A stretch of 64,000 bases of DNA from Bathynomus jamesi (GCA_023014485.1 JAJOZX010000198.1:1570001-1634000), one strand, 5' to 3'. Shown: positions 44,266 to 55,227, counted from the stretch's first letter. The notes: generated by a model from the letters alone, not told the origin. Translations and numbers: made by a program.

Positions 44266-44638
44266 ATTTATAAAATGGAGAGCAACCAGGAAGCAGGGAA
44301 GAAAATTCCCCAGGTGAATTGGAATGCAAATCACTGGCATGAGCTCATCGACCTCACTGACCCTGATGTCATGGAACCACCTACCACACAGCATCCTATC
44401 TGATGAAGAAATCCAGTCATTCATGGGCACTAACACTAAGCCAAACATTCCAGACATGCGTTCTCACTCTCAGAGTGTTGAGAGGAGTGTGAAATTAGTG
44501 ACAGAGGCTTCCCATACCGTGTACGGGTTCGAAACTCGTCACAGATGTATCCTTACTAAAGTACCGAGCAGGAAGATGCGTCCTGCATTTATGTCAAAAG
44601 GACATTATTCTCAATCTTATGATGATTTATATGAATAG

Positions 44639-45880
44639 TTTTTCTTTTTACATGAGAACATGTGGTTTTTTTGGATTTATCACCTTTTGAAAGTATTATT
44701 TCAAGTTTTGTAGCCAAAATATATGAATAAATTAGCAAAAATGCATGTTTTTTCAACGAAATTATCATTTTACACTTAAACACATGATATACATTAGGCA
44801 TTGTCTCCTCTTGGGATAGAAAATGATATTGAGTTGCTACATCTATAATTAGTTAATATTATGTCTTCAAAAATGACGAGTTTACCTATCACGCATGACG
44901 AAAATTGGGTCAAAAACCATAAACTTTAATTGCAAATCCGCAAGCAGGCCCTTATCCGTTTGCTCTAAAAATTTTCAACCAAACCTAACTACTGGGCACT
45001 TATTCACCTTGCGATTTCAAACCATGTGGAAAATCGATCCGCCCTAATATCTATCTATCTATCTATCTATCTATCTTACGTGGGACATCATAAACAAAAT
45101 GAGCCTTTGTTTACTGTCTGCACTTAGAATGTTTCTCGTTATTTGAGACTGCTTCATTGACCTCGATATTGCGACGCCAAAGAGATTAGTCCCAATCGCT
45201 CACTCACTCATTATTCTTGAAATTATCTTTTGCGGAATTAGGAGGACAACCTACGTGTTTATTTGATTCAATCTCACTCCACGCCAGTCCATGACACTCT
45301 TCTTCGTTGTCCGAAAATATCTCCTAGAATGCTCGAAATGAAAACGGCAGCAGCCTTAATTTAACCAAAGCCAACCTAAAACCTAGCTTTACCCATGACC
45401 CACTGAGGAATTCGAGAATGAGAAAGAAAATAGCATGAATTCAGACCGTATTTTTCACCCAATATCGTATCGATGGAGCTCTCGTGATCTTAAAATATCT
45501 GTTGAAAGACTGCTTTATATTTTAGTTTTTTTTTATATCTGTTCCCCTTTATTTTTTTTTACAATTTCATATTTTATTTTTTTCTCTGAAGCGGATCCTT
45601 ATTTTCTCCATACACGATATAAAGAAGATTAGATTTCCATTATTTTATTAAAGAAAATATGTCCCGTTGCTTTCATCGGAGCATTAACCAAAAACATGGA
45701 TGAAACATTACAGATTTAACAAAATTGAAAACTGGGTAATAAGGGCATTGCAAAATTGTGTCAAAACATGGTTAAGTTAAGGTAAATAGTGATGGAATGA
45801 TGAGATTTAAACAGTAAGACACAAACAAGTGTTGTGAAGAAGAAAGAAATGTATTAGAATTGAGATGATGATGATGATAA
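44639..45880. other. Unassigned DNA with (ATCT)n
   Basis: (ATCT)n occupies about 45047-45076. No gene recognised. Confidence 0.55.
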
Positions 45881-45884
45881 CAAT

Positions 45885-46056
45885 AATAGTCAGTCAGGAG
45901 AGCCAGAAACTGCCACTGCGTTCAGGTCAATTAATACGACTCATTGTTTTAACTCCTCTGTTGTTATGACCAACATCATCGCGATTCGAACCCCCGATCT
46001 CAGTGTCTTCACTTCGTTTAGAGGGAAATGGTGTTACCCAGTGAGCTACGGACTCT
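45885..46056 (-). repeat. tRNA-like SINE fragment
   Basis: Reverse complement reads AGAGTCCGTAGCTCACTGGG then TAACACC (A-box-like), and further on GGGGGTTCGAATCGCG (B-box-like). The following TTGGTCATAACAACAGAGGA would be the body. Not related in an obvious way to the CCGGCAA family. Confidence 0.5.
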
Positions 46057-46976
46057 GGCCAAAATTGAGATAAAACGTTTCAGGGTCTCTTCCCATTCCA
46101 TGATTTCACATTTCATTCCGTGTCCAAGAACGAGAAATCAGCGAGTGAGAATCTCAAAGGAGGCAATTGTCAGATTACTGTATTCCCATTCCTATTGTAG
46201 GATGTTCCTTGAAGTTAAACTTTTCTGAGAAAATATCTTTGATCCCGCAATTGCGTCACGATTTCTTTTTACCCTTTCTCAAATCCAAATCAGAAAACAC
46301 TTTTTCTCGAATTTGGAATTATCACTTCGAACTTTCTCATTTGCGGACAGCAGATGACACTGAAAATGGCACTGAGTGGGATGTAATCCAGCCCATCGGT
46401 TACCAAATTTTGGATACACTGGGACACGCCTTACGGTCACGTGTATCCTAACTTTGATAACCCACTATAGTTACGTACATATATAAAATAGTACTTCTTG
46501 AATGCGTGGAGTAAGAAACGCATTGACAGAGTAACTGTACATTTAAGATTAAAAATGTTTTAGATTTTATAAATTGTTACCTGCCAAAACACAACCTTTT
46601 CCGAAAGGTTGATGGCAACTATTAAAATCAAATTGTTAAATTATGAAGTTAGTTTACTATAACTACATAATTCATAGTTAGATCCGAGATACGTACTACC
46701 AAACTTTGATAAAAATATTAACCTATTTTTATAATAAATGTTTTCTGTTATGCTCAACAAGCGAAGACAACTTTAATTAACGCGCAATCTGTTTGTCCAT
46801 TTTCGTTCTAAAACTGAGAGAGAATTTCCTTCTGAAATGGAACAATTAAAACAGTTTTCGAAGTTGCTCCATTTTGGTTACATTCTCAGATGTAAACAAT
46901 TATTGAAACAAATGAAGATGAAATGAAAATATAGTAAATTTACTGCTTGGAAACTCTCAGCAAAAGTGAATTGTAT
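46057..46976. other. Unassigned DNA
   Basis: No supported feature. Confidence 0.5.
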
Positions 46977-47106
46977 GCTATATATATATATATATATACA
47001 TTATAACTGCAAACACGCAGTATAATTAACGTAAAGAACGACGCTTTGTATAGGAAAATTATCCGCGCAAGATGAGAGCAAAAGAACGAAACAAATGAAA
47101 AAATGA

Positions 47107-47150
47107 GGTACCCACCCGGAAATCGAACCCGGGATCTTCCGATTGCCGGG
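47107..47150 (-). other. tRNA-like sequence, family B, half copy
   Basis: Only the 3' half (loop region to T arm) is present. It ends in the middle of the box at the palindrome centre. Confidence 0.55.
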
Positions 47151-47349
47151 TACCTAATTTTTTCATTTGTTTCGTTCTTTCGCTCTCATCTTGCGCGGAA
47201 AATTCTCCTATACAAAGCGTCGTTCTTTACGTTAATTATACTGCGTGTTTGCAGTTATAATGTATATATGTTACGGCATGCTGGAGGTGCCCCTTTGGGG
47301 CATTGGTTTCTGCGCGTATGTAGAGGAATTACGACATTTGTTTGGGTGA

Positions 47350-47422
47350 GGCCTGTGGTGTAGTGGTTATCATATCTGACCGGCAATCAGAAGATCCCGG
47401 GTTCGATTCCCGGGTGGGTACC
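47350..47422 (+). other. tRNA-like sequence, family B, copy 2
   Basis: GGCCTGTGGTGTAGTGGTTA ... TCTGACCGGCAATCAGA ... GGGTTCGATTCCCGGG. The anticodon stem TCTGA/TCAGA pairs perfectly around loop CCGGCAA, and the T arm is perfect. C33 and a weak acceptor stem argue against function. Confidence 0.62.
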
Positions 47423-47617
47423 TCATTTTTTCATTTGTTTCGTTCTTTCGCTCTCATCTTGCGCGGATAATTCTCCTATACAAAGCGTCGTTCTTTACGT
47501 TAATTATACTGCGTGTTTGCAGTTATAATGTATATATGTTACGGCATGCGGGAGGTGCCCCTTTGGGACATTGGTTTCTGCGCGTATGTAGAGGAATTAC
47601 GACATTTGTTTGGGTGA

Positions 47618-47690
47618 GGCCTGTGGTGTAGTGGTTATCATATCTGACCGGCAATCGGAAGATCCCGGGTTCGATTCCCGGGTGGGTACC
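47618..47690 (+). other. tRNA-like sequence, family B, copy 3
   Basis: Same as the copy 268 bp upstream, with one change (CAATCGGA for CAATCAGA) that turns one stem pair into a wobble. Confidence 0.62.
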
Positions 47691-47767
47691 TCATTTTTTC
47701 ATTTGTTTCGTTCTTTCGCTCTCATCTTGCGCGGATAATTCTCCTATACAAAGCGTCGTTCTTTACG

Positions 47768-47775
47768 ATATATAT

Positions 47776-47825
<50 letters not shown>
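47768..47825. repeat. (TA)n and poly-T
   Basis: TA run followed by T9. Confidence 0.9.
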
Positions 47826-47826
<1 letters not shown>

Positions 47827-47934
47827 TGTTAGATGTTCGCTCCTGAAAAAGTTGAAGCACATTTTGAGATCTTATTTTGCTTGTTCCACGCAGTTAAAAT
47901 CTATGTTTTAGCTATTAATGAATCCAGTTTGATG

Positions 47935-48790
47935 TTGTTGTTGTTGTTGTTGTTTAGCCGATCAGCCCACCCTGATCGAGCAAGCCGGCGGCACGCAGGT
48001 AACCGATCGCCCTCTCCGGAGTGGACCAGGGTTCAGCGCACTAGTGATGTTGTCTTGTGTTCGTTGTTGTGCTAGAGCGGCACAGTCTGTCATAATGTGT
48101 TCAATTGTTTGTGGTGTCCCCTGGCACAGGTGGCAGGTGTCGTCTATGGAGTTGTCTAGTCTGTGTTTATATGTCCGTAAGTTGGGGTGATGTCCACATT
48201 GGAATCGTGCTAAGTTAACTCGATCCGATCTGCTCAGGCTGATCTCTGACCTGTTAATGGGTGGCGGCTTCGCACCTAGGACCGCATTCGGACCGAGTCG
48301 CGTCAGTGCTTTGTGGGTTAGGTGTGTGTGTATGTGTTTTCTGTACTGTGTGATGTCTGTGGGGCGTGGTATGGAATGGAGTATTTCGTTATAATGTCTC
48401 TCTGGTGTTACCTTAATGGTGCGAGGTGTTGGTGCATGATTGTACATGTAGTGGCAAGGGTGTTGTGGGTTAGTTGTCGCTGCTGCCATGAATTGTGTTC
48501 CCCTCATGTCTAAATGTTCCCTAACTTTCAGTATTTTTGTTTCTGTGTGCAGGTGTTCTATTGGTGTTGTTTGAGTGCATCCTGTAATGATACGAAGTGC
48601 GTTGTTTTGTATTGTCTGTAAGGTGTTTATGTGTGTGTTTGAGATAATGGGTGCCCAGCATGGGCTAGCATAGTCCATAACTGAGCGAATATATTGTTTG
48701 TATATGAGTGATGTTGTTTCCTGCTGGTGTCCAAAGTTTGTGCCTGTTAGTACCCTAAGCGCCAGTTTGATGTCGTCACTTGCTGGAACA
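47935..48790 (-). mobile_element. LINE 3' end with (CAA)n tail (5'-truncated)
   Basis: On the minus strand the coding sequence runs to a short 3' end with a (CAA)n-type tail, seen as TTGTTGTTG at 47937-47955. The 5' truncation is near 48790. Confidence 0.78.
47962..48785 (-). pseudogene. Jockey/I-like LINE ORF2, C-terminal part with zinc knuckle
   Basis: The frame reads YIRSVMDYASPCWAPIIS, then INTLQTIQNNALRIITGCTQ, a typical RT thumb and post-RT region, LARFQCGHHPNLRTYKHRLD, and a Cys/His motif CHLCQGTPQTIEHIMTDC (C-x2-C, H and C). Such a terminal CCHC-like motif is common in Jockey and I-group LINEs. The upstream stretch to 48785 (SDDIKLALRVLTGTNFGHQQ) is in a different phase. No endonuclease or RT palm is present. 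It is a different family from the CR1-like LINE at 29-41 kb. Confidence 0.8.
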
Positions 48791-48868
48791 AAATAATAGT
48801 AGTCTTAATGCAATTAGCATCCAAAATACATAATTCCAAAATGTGTTTACATTATTTTGAATAGTCAT

Positions 48869-48869
48869 A

Positions 48870-48909
<40 letters not shown>

Positions 48910-49181
48910 TTTTTTTTAGTTCAGGAAGAACCGATTCGCCTCTATTTAAAGGGCATATCTCAGCGGAAAAACAAAGAAAAAGTGAGAGGAAAGACAGAGG
49001 AAAAAGAGGGTGGAGGGGACAGTCGAAGTGGAAAAAGACCAAGGATGACAAGGACTGCAGGGTCGAGCCCCATCATCCTTGGGTGCTAGGGCCGGGAGGG
49101 CGCACGTGAAACCTCCAGGAACAAGCACGTACAAACGAGCACAAAGAGCACTCAAGAGCACGAGCTTAGAACCCCCTTGCG

Positions 49182-49186
<5 letters not shown>
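48869..49186. repeat. Dispersed repeat with poly-T edge, copy 1
   Basis: After (TA)n and a run of about 25 T, AGTTCAGGAAGAACCGATTC through CAGCGGAAAAACAAAGAAAA, GAGAGGAAAGACAGAGG and GGGTGGAGGG is present. The first 110 bp recurs in inverted orientation at 63556-63665. The rest (CCTTGGGTGCTAGGGCCGGG...) is GC-richer and ends at CCCCCTTGCGGGG. Possibly a SINE or processed fragment. Confidence 0.6.

Positions 49187-49228
<42 letters not shown>
49187..49228. repeat. (TA)n microsatellite
   Basis: About 40 bp of TA. Confidence 0.95.
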
Positions 49229-49489
49229 GGCAGAAACACTTCATTTCAACGCATGATGAAAAAGAATACGAAATCGATCCGAAGTATGAAGGGTCTTCTC
49301 TCCGGATGGGGAAGAGAGATTTAAACGAATATTTTGCATGTTTTGCTCCCTACACTGTAGGGTGCTTATTTTCCCAAAATATTTATTTTTTTGGAGAAAA
49401 AATTCTTAAAAGGAAGCTATACCACATGCAATCTTTGTGTAATCCATAATCCTTGCAGATTTTCTATTTGTAGTTCAGGCTATCATATA
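49229..49489. other. Unassigned DNA
   Basis: No supported feature. Confidence 0.5.
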
Positions 49490-49845
49490 CAGGGTGGGCC
49501 AAAAGTAAAGAAGCACATTTGATGGGTCGTATATTATTTTGCGTCGCAGTTGCACCTTTTATACAAAACGTGATATTCAGCGGGCGAATATCATACTATT
49601 TAAGCACAGACAGTCAGACATGACACACACCAATGGGCTAGGCTTAATTAATTATTTTTCGCCATGGATGAAAGTTCATGACTGTGTACGTCTGAGAGAA
49701 TTCAAGTTGTAAAATAATGTAGCATTTACCAGAATGCAGCTGAAGTTGTTCGTCAGTAGTATGGCTGGCTTATGATAGCTGGTCTCCTTCAACACGGAAG
49801 AGAATTTTGAACTTTGTACAGAATTTGAACGAAACCGGAAATGTC

Positions 49846-49850
<5 letters not shown>
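49490..49850 (+). mobile_element. Truncated Tc1/mariner-like element, 5' end only
   Basis: Starts with the TIR CAGGGTGGGCCAAAAGTAAA. Degenerate frames give SERIQVVK.CSIYQNAAEVV (an N-terminal HTH) and RKRILNFVQNLNETGNVH (the linker into the second HTH). The rest is missing, and the sequence runs into (TA)n with no right TIR. Confidence 0.7.
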
Positions 49851-49885
<35 letters not shown>

Positions 49886-50108
49886 CATTGGAAGTATTAA
49901 AACATATATGATGTAGTTTCATATTTGCACGCTTTTCTTATCTGCTTTGTTTTTTCAATCTTCCTAACTAAGAAGCAGAAAAATCGTTCCACGTCTTTGA
50001 ACAACAATAAACAGTCTAAGACTGATCAAATTTCTCAACTGTATTTCTAATCTACATCTTCAAATTTCCCCATTTATAATACATATATATATATATATAT
50101 ATATATAT
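49851..50108. other. AT-rich DNA between (TA)n tracts
   Basis: (TA)n at about 49851-49878 and 50084-50108. Nothing recognised between. Confidence 0.55.
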
Positions 50109-50808
50109 GGGAATGAACTCAGAATGGTCCCCTGAGTTTTTTATGATACACACAGACAGTGCATGGAACAAGGAACTCTTCTGGGATAATTAAATCCACT
50201 ATAGTCCGAATAAGTAATGGTAAATGACAAATACCATAGTTTTTCTTTTTCATGATGCTAGCCCGACGTGGGCAACGGGTCACTCGCAAAGAGGTCCCAT
50301 AAATATAGCTTCCCTCACCAGCTATCTGCAAAGCAGACAGGATCCAGCTTTGGGACATGGATCTAGGGTTTAAAGCACCTAGCCATGCTACATTTAGAAC
50401 CTCAATATAAGCAAAAGACTCGCTGCCTTCACGTCAGATTGAATGCATCAAAGAAAAAGGGGTAACTATTATATTTTTAGCCAAAAACCAAAACTTAAAC
50501 CTCAACTGGCAGAATTGAGCGTCCACTTTTCATGCGAGTGTTTTGCTTATATTGAGGTTCTAAATGTAGCATGGCTAGGTGCTTTAAACCCTAGATCCAT
50601 GTCCCAAAGCTGGATCCTGTCTGCTTTGCAGATAGCTGGTGATGGAAGCTATATTTATGGGACCTCTTTGCGAGTGACCCGTTGCCCACGTCGGGCTAGC
50701 ATCATGAAAAAGAAAACTATGGTATTTGTCATTTACCATTACTTATTCGGACTATAGTGGATTTAATTATCCCAGAAGAGTTCCTTGTTCCATGCACTGT
50801 CTGTGTGT

Positions 50809-50813
<5 letters not shown>
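50109..50813. repeat. Palindrome family R1, complete copy (about 705 bp)
   Basis: The left arm GGGAATGAACTCAGAATGGT ... GATACACACAGACAGTGCAT ... AGCCCGACGTGGGCAACGGG ... CAGCTTTGGGACATGGATCT ... CCTCAATATAAGCAAAA is mirrored by a right arm of about 290 bp. The loop of about 100 bp is near 50430-50530. (TA)n lies on both sides. No coding capacity seen. Confidence 0.85.
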
Positions 50814-50845
<32 letters not shown>

Positions 50846-50850
<5 letters not shown>

Positions 50851-51053
50851 GATCGAAAAGTCACTCCGCAACTATGACTCTATAAGACAAAAATGCAATC
50901 ATACAAGAAGTTAGATATTTTAATGAAAATTGTACGATATCGTGAAATCTTTAACAAAATATTGGCGAAATCTAGGCTAGTCTTCCCCTTCTTATATCTC
51001 CTTATGTAAAATATATCTTATTACTACTGCGGAGAGACTTTTCGATCACCCTG
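50846..51053. mobile_element. Tc1/mariner-type MITE, 208 bp
   Basis: The left end AGGGTGATCGAAAAGTCACT and right end (reverse complement CAGGGTGATCGAAAAGTCTC) share about 26 bp. TA microsatellite on both sides. The interior is AT-rich without coding. Confidence 0.82.
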
Positions 51054-51381
51054 TATATATATATATATATATAAATACCGCCCAACTAAAATAGCTTTAG
51101 TTTTTAGATAAAGCGAAATGAATGGAGAAAAAAGACAAAGAAATTATTGAAGAGTTTTCTTTGTTTACATTATCTTCACGAAAGAAAAGAAGAAAATAAG
51201 TTAGTAAAGTAGTTGGAATCTCAGCTGATAGCTTTCGCGCCTCATACGGGCAATTTAAACTGTTAAGAAAGTGATTTACTGACGTAATTTGTTTACGACT
51301 GAGTTACAGCAATAACCGTTCCTTTGTTTTATGTATGTATAAAGTAGTCAAATCGTAAATGTTTCTTTGAATACATTTTTT
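51054..51381. other. AT-rich DNA
   Basis: Short TA run, then nothing recognised. Confidence 0.5.
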
Positions 51382-51590
51382 GGATCACCTGAAAATCAGG
51401 GCCCACCCAGTCTTCTTTAGTTAGTTTATAAGGCTAACTAACGAAAATATCACGACTTAAACTAACCAATCGTTAAGGGCGTACAGTTGACCTAACGAAT
51501 GGTTAGGTTAGGTCAGGTCGTGATATTTTCGTTAGTTAGCCTTATAAGGCTAACTAGAGAAGGATGGGGGCCGTGATCTTCAGGTGATCC
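51382..51590. mobile_element. Foldback MITE, GGATCACCTGAA terminus, copy 1
   Basis: The left end GGATCACCTGAAAATCAGGG pairs with the right end (reverse complement GGATCACCTGAAGATCACGG). Arms continue through TTAGTTAG.TTATAAGGCTAA and AACGAAAATATCACGACTTA. Flanking CATTTTTT and CATTTATA suggest an eroded 8-bp duplication. Confidence 0.78.
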
Positions 51591-52063
51591 CATTTATATA
51601 TATATTTATATATAATTTTTTTTTCTTGGGGCGGGGGCCGGGGGGTTCTTACACATATTACTACACTAATTTTAGAGTACTTTTAAGTATATTTTAAATA
51701 GTTTTAGCGTTTTCTCTCTGAAAGCAGTTATATACAACAGGTTTTGGGACGCCAGGTTCTTTGGACCCCTGATTCGTCGAAAATTGGTAATGTAGGAAAT
51801 AAATAACTAACAAACCTAGAACAACCATCTAACCTAGTATAACCTAACTTGGGTGTTGGAGTTACCCTGATAGGCACGAAGTATAAAATGGGCGGATCAC
51901 CGATATTTGGTGTCCTTGATCGAATAAGTTAACACAAACTCTCGAAGGTGAAATGATATTAATATACAACTCATTAAACCTGTAAACAGGATTAACTCTT
52001 TGTTTCCCAATATTTTTATTTAAACAAAAGTTTAAGATTTACTCTTACTCAAAACTAAATATT
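51591..52063. other. Unassigned DNA
   Basis: A G-rich tract near 51629-51648 and a CTAACCTAGTATAACCTAAC phrase at about 51829. Otherwise nothing. Confidence 0.45.
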
Positions 52064-52254
52064 GGATCACCTGAAGATCAGGGCCCCCAGCCTTCGTTAG
52101 TTAGCCTTATAAGGCTAACTAACGAAAATATCACGACTTAACCTAACCAGTCGTTAGGTCAACTGTACGCCCTTGACGATTGGTTAGGTTAAGTCGTGAT
52201 ATTTTCGTTAAGGCTAACTAACGAAGGCTGGAGGCTCTGATCTTCAGGTGATCC
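52064..52254. mobile_element. Foldback MITE, GGATCACCTGAA terminus, copy 2
   Basis: Both ends are GGATCACCTGAAGATCAG. Both sides carry TAAATATT (52056-52063 and 52255-52262), a perfect 8-bp target duplication, or 9 bp if the shared C is counted. Long arms and an 8-9 bp duplication would fit a Mutator-like or hAT-like foldback element. The core AACGAAAATATCACGACTTA and GGGCGTACAGTTGACCTAAC phrases are shared with copy 1. Confidence 0.82.
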
Positions 52255-52284
52255 TAAATATTTTTTGTCACTATAATTATATAC

Positions 52285-52425
52285 ATTTTGAGGTCTTTTT
52301 CCGACATCTAAACTTGTATAAACATGTTGAATCATTTGTAAAAAGGTTGCATTTTTAGTAGGATTTGTACTATTTTTTCCGATAGAACATTACGGTCCTA
52401 CTGGTAAGGAAAGGGTTAATATAGA
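52285..52425. repeat. Fragment related to the TTAA-flanked MITE
   Basis: CCGACATCTAAACTTGTATA then AACATGTTGAATCATTTGTAAAAAGG resembles the interior of the element at 21688-22151. It ends GGAAAGGG followed by TTAA at 52418-52421. The left end is missing. Confidence 0.5.
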
Positions 52426-53357
52426 TCCCACATTATGACGAAATAGTCCTTGTATGCAAACCTCAAAATTAATAAGAAAGGAAAAAAAATACAAAGTTTC
52501 AGACGTAACCAAACCGTGTTAATATACACACTCAAACATAGAGTAAACTCAAAATAAATATATGGAGTTTCAAACGTAAAACGAACTTGGTTATTTTACA
52601 AATTATGAAACTTAACGAAGTAGGATAAATACGATTTTTTAAGGTAACAAAACCGAATAAACACAAATCCTTTTACGGAAAAGTAATTTAAATTCACTCA
52701 AATTAGTATTAACCAATGCATACTACTGAATTATAATTTTAGTAATTAATCTAAATTACAGTATGTAACTGTTATAATCGTATAAGATACGTAAATTGTG
52801 TATAATGTTAGTAATTATCACCATGAACGGTAACCCTCATTGCTTCGTATGTGGCAGTTCTTAAGATGTAACACGTAAAATTCTTGGTCCTTTGTACTGA
52901 AAATCATCCTTCTATTCTCTCTCTCAACTGTCTTTGAATAATAAAGAGCTTGAATTTGAAAAAAGTTACATACCCTCTAACGTCAAAAAGAGAGAGGGCA
53001 CAAGATTTCAAACCCACAAAGAGAGAATTAATGGAAATTCAAAAAGTAGCTGAATCTGATTAGTGCAGAACCTGAACCATACCATAAAGAACGAAAATTA
53101 TTAAAGATAATTAAAAAATGAAACGAAGATACGTGAAATTCGCCTAATCTTGATATCCTGTTCAGCTGAACTTTCGCTTGAAGAACCAATTTCAGGCTCG
53201 CTGTATTGAACAAAATATCCTTAATTAGCTATCATTTGGCAAAAAAAGCCCCGTAATTGGCTAACAGAAATTACCCTTTTTATCGTATCTGTTAAAGTGT
53301 TTTATTTTGGTCTTCTTTGCTCGTTTTTATTTCACTGTTTATGGCAAAAGGTAGGGA
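52426..53357. other. AT-rich stretch without recognised features
   Basis: No supported feature. Confidence 0.55.
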
Positions 53358-53360
53358 GTA

Positions 53361-53409
<49 letters not shown>

Positions 53410-53410
53410 A
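53358..53410. repeat. (GA)n microsatellite
   Basis: About 48 bp of GA with one interruption. Confidence 0.95.
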
Positions 53411-53974
53411 AAAAATGCTTGAGAGAGGTGAGCGATAGGAATAAAAAAGAAAGATCCAAAAAGTGAAAAGATAGAATAGATGAATTTTTTAAAATTTAGT
53501 ATGATAGTGCGAAATCAATCACTTTTAGATAAGAGTGATTGGGTGATGATCTGGCGTTGTAACTTCGACCTCATTAGCGTTGTTGTTTAGATAAATAAAA
53601 GAGAGAGGAGAGAGAGAGGAATAATGAAGGATGATGAATGAATGATAAGGAAAAATAAACAGGACACCAAAGTGACGTTGACAGTAAAGTGAAGTATAAA
53701 AAACAAAAAAAAACGAGAATTCACTACAAATATGATGAGATATTCTCTGAACCAAAATGGCGAATATATAAATAATGAATAATGCATATTAAAAAATTAA
53801 ATTTATCATACATTAACTACGTCTTTACACAAAATAAATAACATAATTAACAAAGATAGGAAAGAATTTATGCATTTCAACAAAACAGTGAAGCAGTCTT
53901 TCGAAAAGGGGGAAACCAAAATAAATTAAAAAAAGATAAAAAGTAACGAATGAATAACTATTGTTTTTCTTAAT
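53411..53974. other. AT-rich, purine-biased DNA
   Basis: Further short GA-rich runs near 53600. No gene. Confidence 0.55.
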
Positions 53975-54425
53975 TTTGTTATTGTGTCGTCGCTATTGTT
54001 GTCGTTATTCTCGTCGAATTATCTTCGCTGTCATTGTCGTCGTCATCAACGTCAAAAAATCGGCAATGTTTCTTCATTTTTCTTAGTAATTTTTTGTCAT
54101 CGTCTTAGTTATAATTTCATTCGTCGTCTTTCATCGTCATCTTTGACGTCATTTCTTTCCTAGTCGTCTTCGTTGTAGCGCTTATTAGTTCGTTGTCTTT
54201 CGTCATCAGCTCCTTCGACGTCATTTCTTTCCTAGTCGTCTTCGTTGTCGAGCCTATTAGTTCGTTGTCTTCTGTCATTATTTCTCTCGCCGTCATTTCT
54301 TTCGTCGTCCTTAGTATAATCGTCTTTTGTCGTCGTCTTTCGTCGGTGCCCTTTCTTTCGTCTTTTGTAGTAGTTGTCGTCGTTTCATTGGTCGTCTTTT
54401 GTCCTCATTTAATACCTTTAGTTAC
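53975..54425 (+). repeat. GTC/TTC-rich tract with 72-bp tandem units
   Basis: Dense GTC, GTCTTC and TCGTC motifs. Between about 54130 and 54310, GACGTCATTTCTTTCCTAGT recurs at 54145 and 54217 and, degenerate, at 54289, giving a 72-bp period with TATTAGTTCGTTGTCTT in each unit. Frames across it are biased to Val, Ser and Phe and are not taken as genes. Confidence 0.75.
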
Positions 54426-54842
54426 GAAAGAGGTGTAAATTTTTAGCTGTAAGAGAGTCTCATTCTCGAAGAAGAAAAGAAAAAAAAGAATACAATGTCC
54501 AGTTTCGCTTTTCATCCTTTTTTTTTCCTGTTCGTTCTATTTGGCTTCCTTTCTTTATTTTTTTTTGTTCGTTCTATTTTTCCTCTTTTCTTTGTTAAGA
54601 GATTAATTTTCATAAATTATTCCCTTTTTCATTATTAAAAACTTCTTTTCTCTTTTTTTTCAATTTTTAGCCTTGGAAAAAATTGTTTTTATATAAATTT
54701 TTAAATAGTTATTCAGTAAGAATATGGGATTTTGTTCAAGCGCGGCTTTAGCTTGGATTCAATTTGAAAATATATTTATGCGTCTTCTAAGCCTGTTATT
54801 TGTCATATAATCCCCTTATATATATATATATATAATATATAT
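54426..54842. other. T-rich DNA ending in (TA)n
   Basis: Several poly-T and TTC runs. Nothing else. Confidence 0.55.
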
Positions 54843-54916
54843 GAATAGAAACGACATAAGTATTAAGGAACGTTTCTGCACACGAGGAGGAGAGATAACG
54901 AAATAATGAAAAATGA

Positions 54917-54989
54917 GGCGAACCGCCTGGGAATCGAACCCAGGGCCTTCCAATTGCCGGTCGGACGCTCTACCATTATGCTACGGACC
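54917..54989 (-). other. tRNA-like sequence, family C, copy 1
   Basis: Minus strand: GGTCCGTAGCATAATGGTAG ... TCCGACCGGCAATTGGA ... CTGGGTTCGATTCCCAG. The D-arm and T-arm motifs resemble tRNA-Gly more than families A and B do, yet the loop is again CCGGCAA. Confidence 0.62.
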
Positions 54990-55227
54990 TCACTCAATCA
55001 CAAATCGAAATTCTCCCAAATAGGGCAGAAACCAATGCCCTCAGAGAGCACCCTCGCAAATCGTGAATATGCGCAAATAACTGCAATGACCGCGCAGTAT
55101 ATAAATGAATAGAAACGACATAAGTATTAAGGAACGTTATTTGCGCATATTCACGATTTGCGAGGGTGCTCTCTGAGGGCATTGGTTTCTGCCCTATTTG
55201 GGAGAATTTCGATTTGTGATTGAGTGA

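Larger units (their letters stand above)
42073..44638 (+). pseudogene. Broken intron-containing gene of a transposon-like, RNase H-like protein family
   Basis: Short frames on one strand, in several phases, build one protein of roughly 700 residues. In order: ELLMTELSTYRQLIQYYYDL; FWVLVQQVSKDLKSIWSSVN; a Cys/His cluster CSCSLDILPCSDSKVYCKK..CTQEHIICVC; REYLRDQRSKTGPKGAYQLS; the intron; then LICVGVDGK, ILLDNTATNTGWKSG, HTIGCALHQNELPLKTLFIK, SFSGPLGQRCAED, VYAPAWFEIKASAKLHDSPR, RPENILYSMVKDD, and at the end HWHELIDLTDPDVMEPPTT and VERSVKLVTEASHTVYGFET. VDGK, LLDNTATN and CALHQNELPL fall in the order seen in hAT-type RNase H domains (D, DNA.N, CxxHxLNL). From memory, similar proteins are widespread in arthropod genomes, but I cannot name the family. 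Stops and frameshifts make it a pseudogene. Confidence 0.6.
46977..47767. repeat. tRNA-like repeat locus B, inverted then tandem 268-bp units
   Basis: After (TA)n, the arm AACGTAAAGAACGACGCTTT ... AAATGAGGTACCC turns back on itself near 47150 and is followed by its complement. Two tandem units with a 268-bp period come next, each with GCATTGGTTTCTGCGCGTAT, a tRNA-like box and CTCATCTTGCGCGGATAATT. The layout matches loci A and C. Confidence 0.8.

Noticed and set aside
54193..54438. Membrane-like Val/Ser/Phe protein
   Set aside because: It is one reading of a GTC-rich tandem repeat tract.
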